DNA of 29,753 nucleotides from Mageeibacillus sp. UBA5439 (GTDB lineage Bacteria; Bacillota; Clostridia; Saccharofermentanales; DTU023), in assembly GCA_002427505.1 (NCBI GenBank), contig DIRJ01000016.1, positions 148,261 to 178,013 on the forward strand, given 5' to 3'. This document shows, one piece after another, positions 1 through 6,751 of this stretch. The notes under the pieces were generated by a model. The model was not told where the DNA came from and searched no databases. It was given only the letters and a program-made list of their open reading frames with translations. Made by a program: the position numbers and the translations under genes. The first letter of the stretch is position 1. The number at the start of each line of letters is the position of its first letter.

Positions 1-38
1 GACGGGCTCCTGCTTTCTTCGGCTTCGTGGTTATTCAG
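1..38 (-). promoter_or_regulatory. possible 5' part of a ribosomal protein L10 leader (cut by the window edge)
   Basis: Just downstream of rplA, the minus strand reads CCGAAGAAAGCAGGAGCCCG. This resembles the L10-binding segment that opens the L10 leader found before rplJ in Firmicutes. The rplA-rplJ order is the usual one, which supports the position. Only about 38 bases are present and the rest lies outside the window, so the fold cannot be checked. This is a recognition from memory of the leader's conserved core. Confidence 0.35.
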
Positions 39-84
39 TTTTTATAACAGGTAATACACCTGTTTGCTTCTGGTAATTTTCTGC

Positions 85-774
85 TTAAGCAATACTGGGG
101 CTGGTACGGACACCGGGTCCCATGGAGCTGGTCAGGGTACAACGACGGATATACTGTCCTTTGGCTCCCGGCGGCTTCGAACGGATGACCGCTTCCATCA
201 GCGCAGTAAAGTTTTCCTGCAGTTTCTCGGCACCAAATGATGCCTTGCCGATTGATGTGTGGATGATGTTCTGCTTTTCCAGACGATACTCAATCTTGCC
301 GGCTTTTGCCTCTTCAACCGCCTTGCCGACTTCCTGGGTTACTGTACCGGACTTGGGGTTCGGCATTAATCCACGCGGACCAAGCACACGACCCAGACGT
401 CCTACCACACCCATCATGTCAGGGCTGGCAATGACGACATCAAAATCGAACCAGCCTTCGCCCTCGATTTTTTGAACGAATTCTTCGGCACCGACATAGT
501 CGGCACCTGCGGCTTTGGCTTCATCAGCCAGAGGACCTTTGGCGAAGACCAGAACGCGGGATGAGCGTCCGGTGCCGTGAGGCAGCACGACTGCGCCTCT
601 CACCTGCTGGTCTGCATGACGTGAGTCAACACCCATGCGCAGATGGACTTCGATCGTTTCATCAAATTTCGCGGTTGCGGTCTGCAGCACTATATCCAAT
701 GCTTCAGCCAGCTCGTAAGTTTTCTTAGGATCGACGAGCTTTGCTGCTTCACGATAACGTTTTCCGTGTTTCAT
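85..774 (-). CDS. rplA: 50S ribosomal protein L1
   Basis: L1 is the large-subunit protein of the mobile L1 stalk near the tRNA exit site. It also represses its own operon in many bacteria. The 229-residue product has the normal length. It begins MKHGKRYREAAKLVD and carries the L1 signature LGRVLGPRGLMPNPKSGTVT near residues 127-146. The ATG follows GGAGGAACGAGA, a strong ribosome binding site. It starts 11 bases after the rplK stop, so the two are co-transcribed. Identity is secure; nothing odd was seen in the sequence. Confidence 0.98.
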   Translation of the reverse strand: MKHGKRYREAAKLVDPKKTYELAEALDIVLQTATAKFDETIEVHLRMGVDSRHADQQVRGAVVLPHGTGRSSRVLVFAKGPLADEAKAAGADYVGAEEFVQKIEGEGWFDFDVVIASPDMMGVVGRLGRVLGPRGLMPNPKSGTVTQEVGKAVEEAKAGKIEYRLEKQNIIHTSIGKASFGAEKLQENFTALMEAVIRSKPPGAKGQYIRRCTLTSSMGPGVRTSPSIA

Positions 775-785
775 TCTCGTTCCTC

Positions 786-1220
786 CTACGCGTCGTAATC
801 GATCTTAATGCCCATGCTGCGAGCTGTGCCTGCTACCATGCGTGCGCCGGATTCAACATCCGCTGCATTGGTATCAACCATCTTCATCTCAGCAATACGC
901 TTGCATTCAGACCATGCTACTGTTGCGACCTTGTCTTTGTTGGGTACACCTGAACCTTTGTCCAGATTTACTGCTTTCTTCAGAAGCACAGCGGCCGGAG
1001 GAGTTTTAGTAATGAAATCGTAAGTACGGTCTTTGTAGACCGTAATGACAACCGGGATAATTAAACCCATGTCTTTCTGTGTACGATCATTAAATTCCTT
1101 AACAAACTGGGCAATATTCAAGCCGTGTTGTCCAAGGGCTGGTCCTACCGGCGGCGCCGGCGTTGCTTTACCCGCAGGGATCTGAAGTTTCACATATGCG
1201 GTTACTGCTTTTTTAGCCAT
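786..1220 (-). CDS. rplK: 50S ribosomal protein L11
   Basis: L11 forms the base of the GTPase-associated stalk with 23S rRNA and is the target of thiostrepton-type antibiotics. The product is 144 residues. It starts MAKKAVTAYVKLQIPAGKAT and contains the proline-rich N-terminal segment PAPPVGPALGQHGLNI, followed by the C-terminal RNA-binding domain with KTPPAAVLLKKA. The ATG at 1220 follows GGGAGGTGGCCAC. An in-frame start five codons earlier lies inside this ribosome binding site and is rejected. The gene lies between nusG and rplA. The 83-base gap to nusG holds possible alternative hairpins (1258-1294) that could attenuate read-through. Confidence 0.98.
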   Translation of the reverse strand: MAKKAVTAYVKLQIPAGKATPAPPVGPALGQHGLNIAQFVKEFNDRTQKDMGLIIPVVITVYKDRTYDFITKTPPAAVLLKKAVNLDKGSGVPNKDKVATVAWSECKRIAEMKMVDTNAADVESGARMVAGTARSMGIKIDYDA

Positions 1221-1257
1221 GTGGCCACCTCCCAAATTTTAGATTCGTTTTGCTTCG

Positions 1258-1294
1258 GCCTCAGCCTCAGCTATTAAAAAGCCCTGAGGCTTTT
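1258..1294 (-). promoter_or_regulatory. nusG-rplK intergenic alternative hairpins (possible attenuator)
   Basis: On the minus strand a short hairpin AAAAGCC-TCAG-GGCTTTT (1277-1294) runs directly into a T-rich stretch (TTTTTAAT) and looks like a weak intrinsic terminator. Its GCCTCAG segment (1284-1290) can instead pair with either of two overlapping CTGAGGC copies just downstream (1258-1264 and 1264-1270). That pairing would break the terminator-like stem. The mutually exclusive pairing is visible in the sequence; its use in regulation is inference. Confidence 0.4.
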
Positions 1295-1303
1295 CGACTA
1301 TAT

Positions 1304-1846
1304 TTATATTCTGATTACCTGTATCCAGTCAAGCTCCACCGGTGTTTCACGGCCGAACATTGAGACCAGAACAGTAACTTTTTTCTTCTCCAGATTAATC
1401 TCTTCAACCTTGCCGTCAAATCCTTCCAGCGGGCCGTTAATAACTTTAACAGTGTCGCCCACTTCATAGTCAACAACAGGTTCCCAGGAAGACTCCAGGC
1501 CGATCATCATCAGTTCTTCTTCGGTCAGCGGCACAGGGTTGGTGCTGGATGGTCCGACAAAACCGGTCACACCGCGTGTATTGCGCACTATGTACCAGAT
1601 TTCATCCGTTAAAATCATTTTGATCAGCACATAGCTCGGATAGATTTTACGCTCGATTGTGCGGCGCTTACCATCCTTTACTTCCACCACGTTCTCAGTC
1701 GGAACCAGAACCTCTTGAATCATCTCCTCGAGGCCGCGGTTTTCTATAATCAACTCCAAGGTATCTTTAACTTTGTTTTCGTGACCGGAATAAGTATGTA
1801 CTACATACCATTTAGCCTCCGGAGCACGCTTTTCTTCTTCAGACAT
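1304..1846 (-). CDS. nusG: transcription termination/antitermination protein NusG
   Basis: NusG binds RNA polymerase and links it to the ribosome or Rho, affecting elongation, pausing and termination. The 180-residue protein has the NGN domain starting near residue 12 (WYVVHTYSGHENKVKDTLE), with RGVTGFVG near residues 91-98. The C-terminal KOW domain begins near residue 126 (VGDTVKVINGPLEGFDGKV). Length and domain order are normal. The start follows GGAGACTAGTAA, three bases after the secE TAG stop, so translation of the two is probably coupled. Confidence is high. Confidence 0.98.
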   Translation of the reverse strand: MSEEEKRAPEAKWYVVHTYSGHENKVKDTLELIIENRGLEEMIQEVLVPTENVVEVKDGKRRTIERKIYPSYVLIKMILTDEIWYIVRNTRGVTGFVGPSSTNPVPLTEEELMMIGLESSWEPVVDYEVGDTVKVINGPLEGFDGKVEEINLEKKKVTVLVSMFGRETPVELDWIQVIRI

Positions 1847-1849
1847 TTA

Positions 1850-2200
1850 CTAGTCTCCAGCCGGGTCAGTATCTGTCGGTAAAACAGTTACGCCGCTTTC
1901 ATCGCCATCCGGATCAGTTGCAGCAGTTTCTGTAACTTCAGTAGCCGGAGCGTAAAAGCCGGTTGAGGTCAGAATGAAATTTATCAATGTATCAAAGGCC
2001 CAGATCAAAGCGGCAGCTGCGATAATAATAACTAAGACCGTAGCTGTGTTCTGCTTCAGTTTCTTTTTATCGGGCCAGACAACCCGTTTTAATTCTGTAA
2101 TTAAATTGGAAAAAAAGTTCTTTATACGCGTAAAAAACGGCTTCTTTCCGCCTTTATCAGATTTTTTGGATCGCGATTTCTTTGAATCCTTTTTTGCCAC
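1850..2200 (-). CDS. secE: preprotein translocase subunit SecE with acidic C-terminal tail
   Basis: SecE is the small membrane subunit that clamps SecY in the protein-translocation channel. The 116-residue product has a lysine/serine-rich N-terminus (residues 1-21). The conserved amphipathic segment LITELKRVVWPDKKKLKQNT (about 33-52) follows, then one membrane helix (about 54-78). SecE of one-helix Firmicutes usually stops near the end of this helix. Here a further ~36 residues follow (81-116), rich in Asp, Glu, Thr and Pro, with nine acidic and no basic residues. By the normal one-helix topology this tail would face outside. The gene sits between rpmG and nusG, the canonical position. Confidence 0.95.
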   Translation of the reverse strand: MAKKDSKKSRSKKSDKGGKKPFFTRIKNFFSNLITELKRVVWPDKKKLKQNTATVLVIIIAAAALIWAFDTLINFILTSTGFYAPATEVTETAATDPDGDESGVTVLPTDTDPAGD

Positions 2201-2260
2201 TTTTAAGACACCTCTCGTTCGCTCTAATGCAAAGTATTAAATAGTATGCTTCCGGGAGAC

Positions 2261-2428
2261 TTATTTTGTCTCGTTGTGAATAGTATGTTGTTTACAAAAA
2301 CGACAATACTTCATTAATTCAACCTTATCAGGAGTATTGCGCTTATTTTTCTTCGTGTTGTAATTACGCTGCTTGCAGACACTGCAGGACAATGTAATTC
2401 TATCACGAACGCCGCTTTTTGTTGCCAT
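2261..2428 (-). CDS. rpmG: 50S ribosomal protein L33, zinc-binding type
   Basis: L33 is a small large-subunit protein near the E site. The 55-residue product starts MATKSGVRDRITLSC and has the pairs CSVC (residues 15-18) and CRFC (42-45). It is therefore the zinc-ribbon C+ form, which does not need the zinc-free replacement fold. The ATG at 2428 follows GGAGGTATCCAC. An in-frame upstream extension to 2530 would run back through the promoter and is rejected. This is the first gene of the rpmG-secE-nusG-rplK-rplA operon. Confidence 0.97.
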   Translation of the reverse strand: MATKSGVRDRITLSCSVCKQRNYNTKKNKRNTPDKVELMKYCRFCKQHTIHNETK

Positions 2429-2501
2429 GTGGATACCTCCATCCGAGTTTAAGCATTTTTGCCGCACAAAAAAAAAGACTCGTGCGCTGACAAGCATAAG
2501 A

Positions 2502-2530
2502 ATAGTAGCATGGTCACTAGCGGCTGTCAA
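2502..2530 (-). promoter_or_regulatory. promoter of the rpmG-secE-nusG-rplK-rplA operon
   Basis: The minus strand has a perfect -35 TTGACA (2525-2530), a 17-base spacer and -10 TACTAT (2502-2507), preceded by TGC, which makes an extended -10. Transcription should start near 2495, leaving a leader of about 65 bases. The leader contains a run of nine T (2468-2476) inside the loop of a short CGCAC/GTGCG hairpin. The strong consensus suits a ribosomal protein operon. Confidence 0.75.
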
Positions 2531-2613
2531 GATAAAACCGGAAAATACTTAGCTATAATCTGCCTGTCCCCAGTTATTCAATTACTTTTGAAGCTGCGCT
2601 TCCGCCGGCAGGA

Positions 2614-2928
2614 TTAATTCGAATCGGGATCAGATAAAGTACGTCTTTTGCGCAACTCGGCATTCACTTCATCCAGGGGAATTTCCCTTGCTGCCAACAA
2701 TACAATCAGGTGATAAATGAGGTCGGCGCTCTGGTTGATCATATCACTGCTGCTGCGGTTTTTGGTCGCAATAATTAAATCCAGAGTCTGCTCACCCAGA
2801 CGAGTCAGTATTTTATCCACACCTTTGTTTAACAAATAATTCGTATAAGATCCGGGCACGGGATTAGCCGCACGCTCTATAACCACCTTGTAAAGCTCAT
2901 CTGCTATGAGTTCTAAATTGTCATTCAT
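2614..2928 (-). CDS. hisE: phosphoribosyl-ATP pyrophosphatase-like protein (HisE/MazG fold) with altered metal ligands
   Basis: HisE hydrolyses phosphoribosyl-ATP to phosphoribosyl-AMP in histidine synthesis. The 104-residue product matches the family in length and layout: ELYKVVIERAANPVPGSYTN near residues 11-30, then KGVDKILTRLGEQ, and SADLIYHLIVLLA near the end. The usual ligand pattern is EExxE followed by ExxD. Here it reads EQTLD and QSAD, so two Glu are Gln and one is Asp. Catalysis may be weakened or changed. I chose the ATG at 2928, which follows AGGTGAG with nine bases spacing; an ATG seven codons upstream overlaps that site. No other his gene is in the window. Confidence 0.75.
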   Translation of the reverse strand: MNDNLELIADELYKVVIERAANPVPGSYTNYLLNKGVDKILTRLGEQTLDLIIATKNRSSSDMINQSADLIYHLIVLLAAREIPLDEVNAELRKRRTLSDPDSN

Positions 2929-2959
2929 ACTAGATATCTCACCTTTCATAAATATTCTC

Positions 2960-2988
2960 TTGACATTATATTAATTATAATTTATATT
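2960..2988 (+). promoter_or_regulatory. possible plus-strand promoter in the alr-hisE gap
   Basis: The plus strand has TTGACA (2960-2965), a 17-base spacer and TATATT (2983-2988). A transcript would start near 2995 and head toward the 3' end of alr, opposite to all local genes. The surrounding DNA is very A+T-rich, so the -10 could be chance. The exact -35 and ideal spacing are the evidence, together with the hairpin downstream at 3034-3065. Confidence 0.4.
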
Positions 2989-3033
2989 TATGCTTAACAG
3001 AACATATTCATACGTTTCTGCTTCTTATCCCAC

Positions 3034-3065
3034 ACAGGCGATCGGATCCCCTCCCGGTCGCTTGT
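3034..3065 (+). terminator. 12-bp hairpin fitting a plus-strand transcript
   Basis: The arm ACAGGCGATCGG (3034-3045) pairs with CCGGTCGCTTGT (3054-3065) around an 8-base loop. Read as plus-strand RNA all 12 pairs form, two of them G-U. Read as minus-strand RNA the same two positions become A-C mismatches. A T-rich but interrupted tail (ATTATTG) follows on the plus strand. It may end a short RNA from the promoter at 2960-2988. The alternative is an imperfect terminator for the alr end of the ornithine operon, which has no T-run on that strand. Confidence 0.4.
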
Positions 3066-3120
3066 ATTATTGTAGAGAATTTTACTGATATCGCTCTAAC
3101 TATGGCAGTAAAGGACGAGA

Positions 3121-4272
3121 TCAGATCAGTATACGCGGAACCCGGCCGGTTATGCCTGTAAAAAGCTCATAATCAATTGTTTCAGCTTTCTCAGCCTGGG
3201 CTGCCGCTGACAGTCTCTTGCCCTGATACTCACCAAAGAAAAGCGCCCGGTCACCGACCTGCACCTGCGGCAAATCTGTTACATCTACCAGACAGCAATC
3301 CATACACACTCTGCCGACAATCGGAGCTTCTGCTCCATTAATCAGCCAGCTGCCGCGGTTGGATAAGAGACGCATAATTCCATCTGCGTAGCCCGCTTCG
3401 ATCAAAGCCAGCCGCGTATCCCGTTCTGCGTGCCAGGTCTGCGAATAGCTCACCGATGTTCCGCGCGGTACGTCCCGAAGCAGAAATACCCGGCTGAAAA
3501 AGGACATGAGCGGGCGCAAATCCTGCCAAAGTTCAGGCGGCGGAGTCTGTCCGCCGTAGAGGACAATCCCGGCACGGACCATATCTAAAGCGAAATCCCG
3601 GTTAGTCAGGGCACTGCTGGCCGCCAGGTGGCGGATCAGTTTTTTGCTGTTTTGCGACTGCCATGCAGACACAAAATCCTGATACAGGCCTAACTGTCTT
3701 TTACTGAACTCCGGGTCGGCTGCTCCCGAGGCCAGATGGCTGAAAACCCCCTCCAGCTGCAGCTGTGGCCATGCTTCTATCTGCCGGGCCGCCGCCAGCG
3801 ATGCCGCCATCTCCTCTTTGCGGGTGGAAAAGCCCAGACGGGCCATTCCTGTATCCAGCTTTAAATGAAGGCGCAAGGGGCCCTCACTCTTAGCTGCCAT
3901 CTGCCCATAGGGCTCGATATACAAGCGGTCCATTAAGGTAACGATTAAATCATAATGCTTCAATTCCGGCACATAACGCGGATCAACAGAAGCTAAAATC
4001 AGAATATCGCCCCTGATACCAAGTTCCCTCAGCTCAATTGCTTCCTCCAGCGTCGCTACAGCGAAAAACTTCACTCCTGCTTCCTGTTCCAGAATAGGAG
4101 CGACCAATCCGACCTTATGACCGTAGGCATCCGCTTTTACAACAGCCGCCATCCCGGTCTCAGGCCCTAAGTGGGACCTGATCACTGCCACATTATTGAG
4201 AAGAGCCGAGCGGGAAATTTCCGCCCAGGCTCTTGTTTTATCCTTACTGGTATCTCTTTTTTCAAAAGTCAC
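3121..4272 (-). CDS. alr: alanine racemase, last gene of the ornithine-degradation operon
   Basis: This PLP enzyme interconverts L- and D-alanine. The 383-residue product shows the N-terminal TIM-barrel with PLP-lysine motif VVKADAYGH (Lys46). The second catalytic residue lies in SVSYSQTW (Tyr276). The C-terminal beta domain contains GRVCMDCCLVDVTD and ends TGITGRVPRIL. The start is GTG at 4272 after GGAGGGGATTACC. It lies 25 bases after orr in the same direction. Alr usually supplies D-alanine for cell wall. Here it sits last in a pathway whose thiolase is described as yielding D-alanine, so conversion to L-alanine is a likely second role. That role is inferred from context. Confidence 0.93.
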   Translation of the reverse strand: MTFEKRDTSKDKTRAWAEISRSALLNNVAVIRSHLGPETGMAAVVKADAYGHKVGLVAPILEQEAGVKFFAVATLEEAIELRELGIRGDILILASVDPRYVPELKHYDLIVTLMDRLYIEPYGQMAAKSEGPLRLHLKLDTGMARLGFSTRKEEMAASLAAARQIEAWPQLQLEGVFSHLASGAADPEFSKRQLGLYQDFVSAWQSQNSKKLIRHLAASSALTNRDFALDMVRAGIVLYGGQTPPPELWQDLRPLMSFFSRVFLLRDVPRGTSVSYSQTWHAERDTRLALIEAGYADGIMRLLSNRGSWLINGAEAPIVGRVCMDCCLVDVTDLPQVQVGDRALFFGEYQGKRLSAAAQAEKAETIDYELFTGITGRVPRILI

Positions 4273-4297
4273 GGTAATCCCCTCCGTGCCACAATAT

Positions 4298-5359
4298 TTA
4301 AATCAGGCGTTTTTCAACATAAGGTGAAATAAAAGCTCTGGTCAGAGCACCGTAGTCACAGCTGAAATCCAGACTGTCCCCGACTTCAAGCTTATTTACA
4401 TAGTGTGTGACATCACAGATCATGTGGTCGCTGGAGGCACCCAGAAAATCCACATGGCGATCTCGTGGCGTCAGTGTTTCACAGCTCGTATCCTGCCTGC
4501 CGACACCCAGAATAGCACGCTTCATCCTGCCCTTGTCTTCAAAGACGGGCAGCTCTCCAAAGGCATTGACACCCAGTTTTCCTGTCGGCACCGAATTTTT
4601 GTTGCGGCATTCAACAATCTGAGCCCGCAGAGTAAAAACATCGGTGTAAAGGTCGCCCACTCTATTGCCATAGGAGGTCTCGCGTCCCAGTAAGTAGGCT
4701 TCCCCGATACGCAGATGATTGATGCCCGGAGGCAGGCTTCTGTTTTCCAGCATATAAAGCGCGCCGGAGTTGCCGCCGGAAACTATGGGCAGTTCGATAC
4801 CAAAGCGTGAACGCAGATATTCCGCTATCTCCGCCAACTGCTCCATCTGACTTGTTTCAGCGATAACACCGCCATAGCAGTTGAAGTTGGCGCCGATCCC
4901 GGCCAGCCAGAGTCCGCGCAGTGAGAGGACTCTCTCGGCCACTACTGCGATCTCATCCGGCATGAAACCTTCACGCAGGTCTCCCATTTCCACCATAAGA
5001 ACAACACCATGGGTCTTATCCTGACACAAGGCCGCATCAGACAAGGCTTCCAGCGTGGCTATCTCAGAGTTCAGGCTGAGATCTGCATAACGAACTACTT
5101 CGTTAACCTCTGATAACATCGGGATGCGAACCAGCATCCTGGACTTTCCCAGATCATTAATCTTCTGCAAATTCTGCCAGCGAGAGTCACCGAAATTCTC
5201 CACGCCGGCCAAGGCCATCTCCTCAACTATTTCACGATGAGCGCAGAAACATTTAGTGATGAAGTGGATCTGAATACCGGCCTGTCCGGCATTGTCCATC
5301 AGCCATTTCACATTATGCTTAAGCTTGTCACGGTCTATAAGAATCTGTGGATAGTGCAT
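4298..5359 (-). CDS. orr: ornithine racemase (alanine racemase N-terminal fold)
   Basis: This PLP enzyme converts L-ornithine to D-ornithine, the substrate of the aminomutase encoded upstream. The product is 353 residues, matching the Stickland-clostridial enzyme. The barrel starts QILIDRDKLKHNVKWL, and the PLP lysine is in HFITKCFCAH (Lys36). GGNSGALYML and the conserved INHLRIGEAYLLGRET follow. It lacks the VVKADAYGHG signature of true alanine racemase. The ATG is 9 bases after the upstream stop, behind GGGGGAG. Its position after the aminomutase genes and the fold-III sequence make ornithine racemase more likely than another amino-acid racemase. Confidence 0.9.
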   Translation of the reverse strand: MHYPQILIDRDKLKHNVKWLMDNAGQAGIQIHFITKCFCAHREIVEEMALAGVENFGDSRWQNLQKINDLGKSRMLVRIPMLSEVNEVVRYADLSLNSEIATLEALSDAALCQDKTHGVVLMVEMGDLREGFMPDEIAVVAERVLSLRGLWLAGIGANFNCYGGVIAETSQMEQLAEIAEYLRSRFGIELPIVSGGNSGALYMLENRSLPPGINHLRIGEAYLLGRETSYGNRVGDLYTDVFTLRAQIVECRNKNSVPTGKLGVNAFGELPVFEDKGRMKRAILGVGRQDTSCETLTPRDRHVDFLGASSDHMICDVTHYVNKLEVGDSLDFSCDYGALTRAFISPYVEKRLI

Positions 5360-5368
5360 AGTCTCCCC

Positions 5369-6748
5369 CTATTCCGGGCTGATTTTTAAATCAGCAGTGT
5401 CTTGAAAAATCTTCAGGGCTCCTGCAGGATAACGGCTGGCCATTACACCCAATGAAGCCATGATATAGTCACGGTCAATGATAATACGGGCACCCGCGTC
5501 AGGATAGAGCTTGTCCGCCGACGCAGCTGCCAGAACGCGCCGCAGCATCACATCAGGCTTTGGCAGATGGGTCAGCGCTCCTCCGGTCAGAATGATCGTA
5601 GACACCTGCGTGAGATCCTTGCCCTTGACCATCTTCTCCCGGCCCTGTGGTGAATAAGATTCAAAAATACGGCCGGCATGACGCTCCAGGGCTGTTGACA
5701 GACAGGTCTCGGTCAGAGCTGCCAGCAGTTCCCAGTCAGCTTCCGTCTGCGGCTGTTCCGTCAAAGTATCCAGAGCAGCCACTGCAGCCGGACTCAGCCG
5801 GCGGCGTAGTTTTTCCGGCATCTCCGCAAAGACCAGATGACGATTAACGAAAACACCAAGATCGCCTTCTACTGTACGCTTGGCCATGGGTTCCGGCGCT
5901 ACGGATATCTGCTGCATAGCTTCACTGCCCGGGCTGACTGAATGTACATCCGTTGTGGCTCCGCCAACATCGATCACCAGCAGGTCACCCAGCTCTGCAT
6001 AGAGCAGTTCAGCCATGGCCATCACCGCTCCCGGAGTGGGCATGATTTTGCCGCTTACCTGATCATAAATATGCGCCATGCCCGGTGCTTCAATAATATG
6101 TTCCTCAAAAATAGCCTGGATAATAGTGCGGGCAGGTTCGATGTTGAGCTGATCAATTTCCGGATAAACATTTTCGCTCAGATGCAGTTCTACATTCTGG
6201 TCGACGGCAATCTGCTTAATCTCGTGTTGATTCTCACAGTTGCCTGCATAGAGAAAGGGAGTATCCGGCAAGGCTTCCGCAAGTTTTGTAAAATTAAAAA
6301 TTGCGGTATCACGTTCACCGAAATCAACGCCGCCGGCCACCATAATGATGCGCGGACCTATGGCCCGGATTTGCTCCAGATCGGAAGAGCGCAGCTTTCC
6401 TGCTGTAACCAGACGCAGAACGGCACCGGATCCAAGAGCTGCTTCCCGTGCAGCCCGCACTGTCATATCCCGCACCAGGCCATGGACTGTCATAGACAGG
6501 CCGCCGGCTGCTGAGCTGGTGGCGAAATAGTTGCGGGCAGTAATATTATCGGTTTTCAGTTCCCGGATCAGTGCAGCTTTGGCTTCTTCCAGGCCCAGTC
6601 TCACGTCTCCGCTCTGAACTGATGTCGCACTGTTTGCCTGGGCAAGGAAAACGGGGTGCTCCCCGTTTTCCAAGCCGCCAAAGGCATTTAGGACTGTCGT
6701 TGTGCTGCCGATCTCGGCAACTAGTAAATCAATCTCTAAGTTCTTCAT
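5369..6748 (-). CDS. MutL/GlmL-family ASKHA ATPase, probable ornithine aminomutase chaperone or reactivase
   Basis: The family is named after the protein encoded with B12-dependent glutamate mutase and is unrelated to the mismatch-repair protein MutL. It has the actin/Hsp70-like ATPase fold. In the 459 residues, phosphate-1 is AEIGSTTTVLNAF (from residue 11), phosphate-2 is VIDVGGATTDVHSV (mid-protein), and the adenosine motif is ILTGGALTHLPKPD (late). It starts a few bases after the oraE stop and is followed by orr. Homologues accompany ornithine aminomutase operons, and a role in removing damaged cobalamin from OraE is the usual proposal. That function is inferred. The nearest GGAGG is rather far upstream, inside the oraE end, so translation may be coupled. 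Confidence 0.88.
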   Translation of the reverse strand: MKNLEIDLLVAEIGSTTTVLNAFGGLENGEHPVFLAQANSATSVQSGDVRLGLEEAKAALIRELKTDNITARNYFATSSAAGGLSMTVHGLVRDMTVRAAREAALGSGAVLRLVTAGKLRSSDLEQIRAIGPRIIMVAGGVDFGERDTAIFNFTKLAEALPDTPFLYAGNCENQHEIKQIAVDQNVELHLSENVYPEIDQLNIEPARTIIQAIFEEHIIEAPGMAHIYDQVSGKIMPTPGAVMAMAELLYAELGDLLVIDVGGATTDVHSVSPGSEAMQQISVAPEPMAKRTVEGDLGVFVNRHLVFAEMPEKLRRRLSPAAVAALDTLTEQPQTEADWELLAALTETCLSTALERHAGRIFESYSPQGREKMVKGKDLTQVSTIILTGGALTHLPKPDVMLRRVLAAASADKLYPDAGARIIIDRDYIMASLGVMASRYPAGALKIFQDTADLKISPE

Positions 6749-6751
6749 CGC

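Noticed and set aside
2590..2602. GAAGC-GCA-GCTTC hairpin after hisE as a terminator
   Set aside because: The stem has only five pairs with a three-base loop and no T-run on the minus strand; too weak to call.
4298..5359. A second alanine racemase
   Set aside because: It lacks VVKADAYGHG and the C-terminal alanine racemase domain. The INHLRIGEAYLLGRET segment and its neighbours fit ornithine racemase.
5942..6514. 190-residue plus-strand frame antisense to the MutL/GlmL gene
   Set aside because: The minus-strand protein has all three ATPase motifs. The plus-strand frame shows none and is a coding shadow.
5369..6748. Reading the MutL-named protein as DNA mismatch-repair MutL
   Set aside because: The motifs are those of the ASKHA ATPase family linked to glutamate mutase (EIGSTTT, DVGGATTD), not the GHKL ATPase of mismatch repair.
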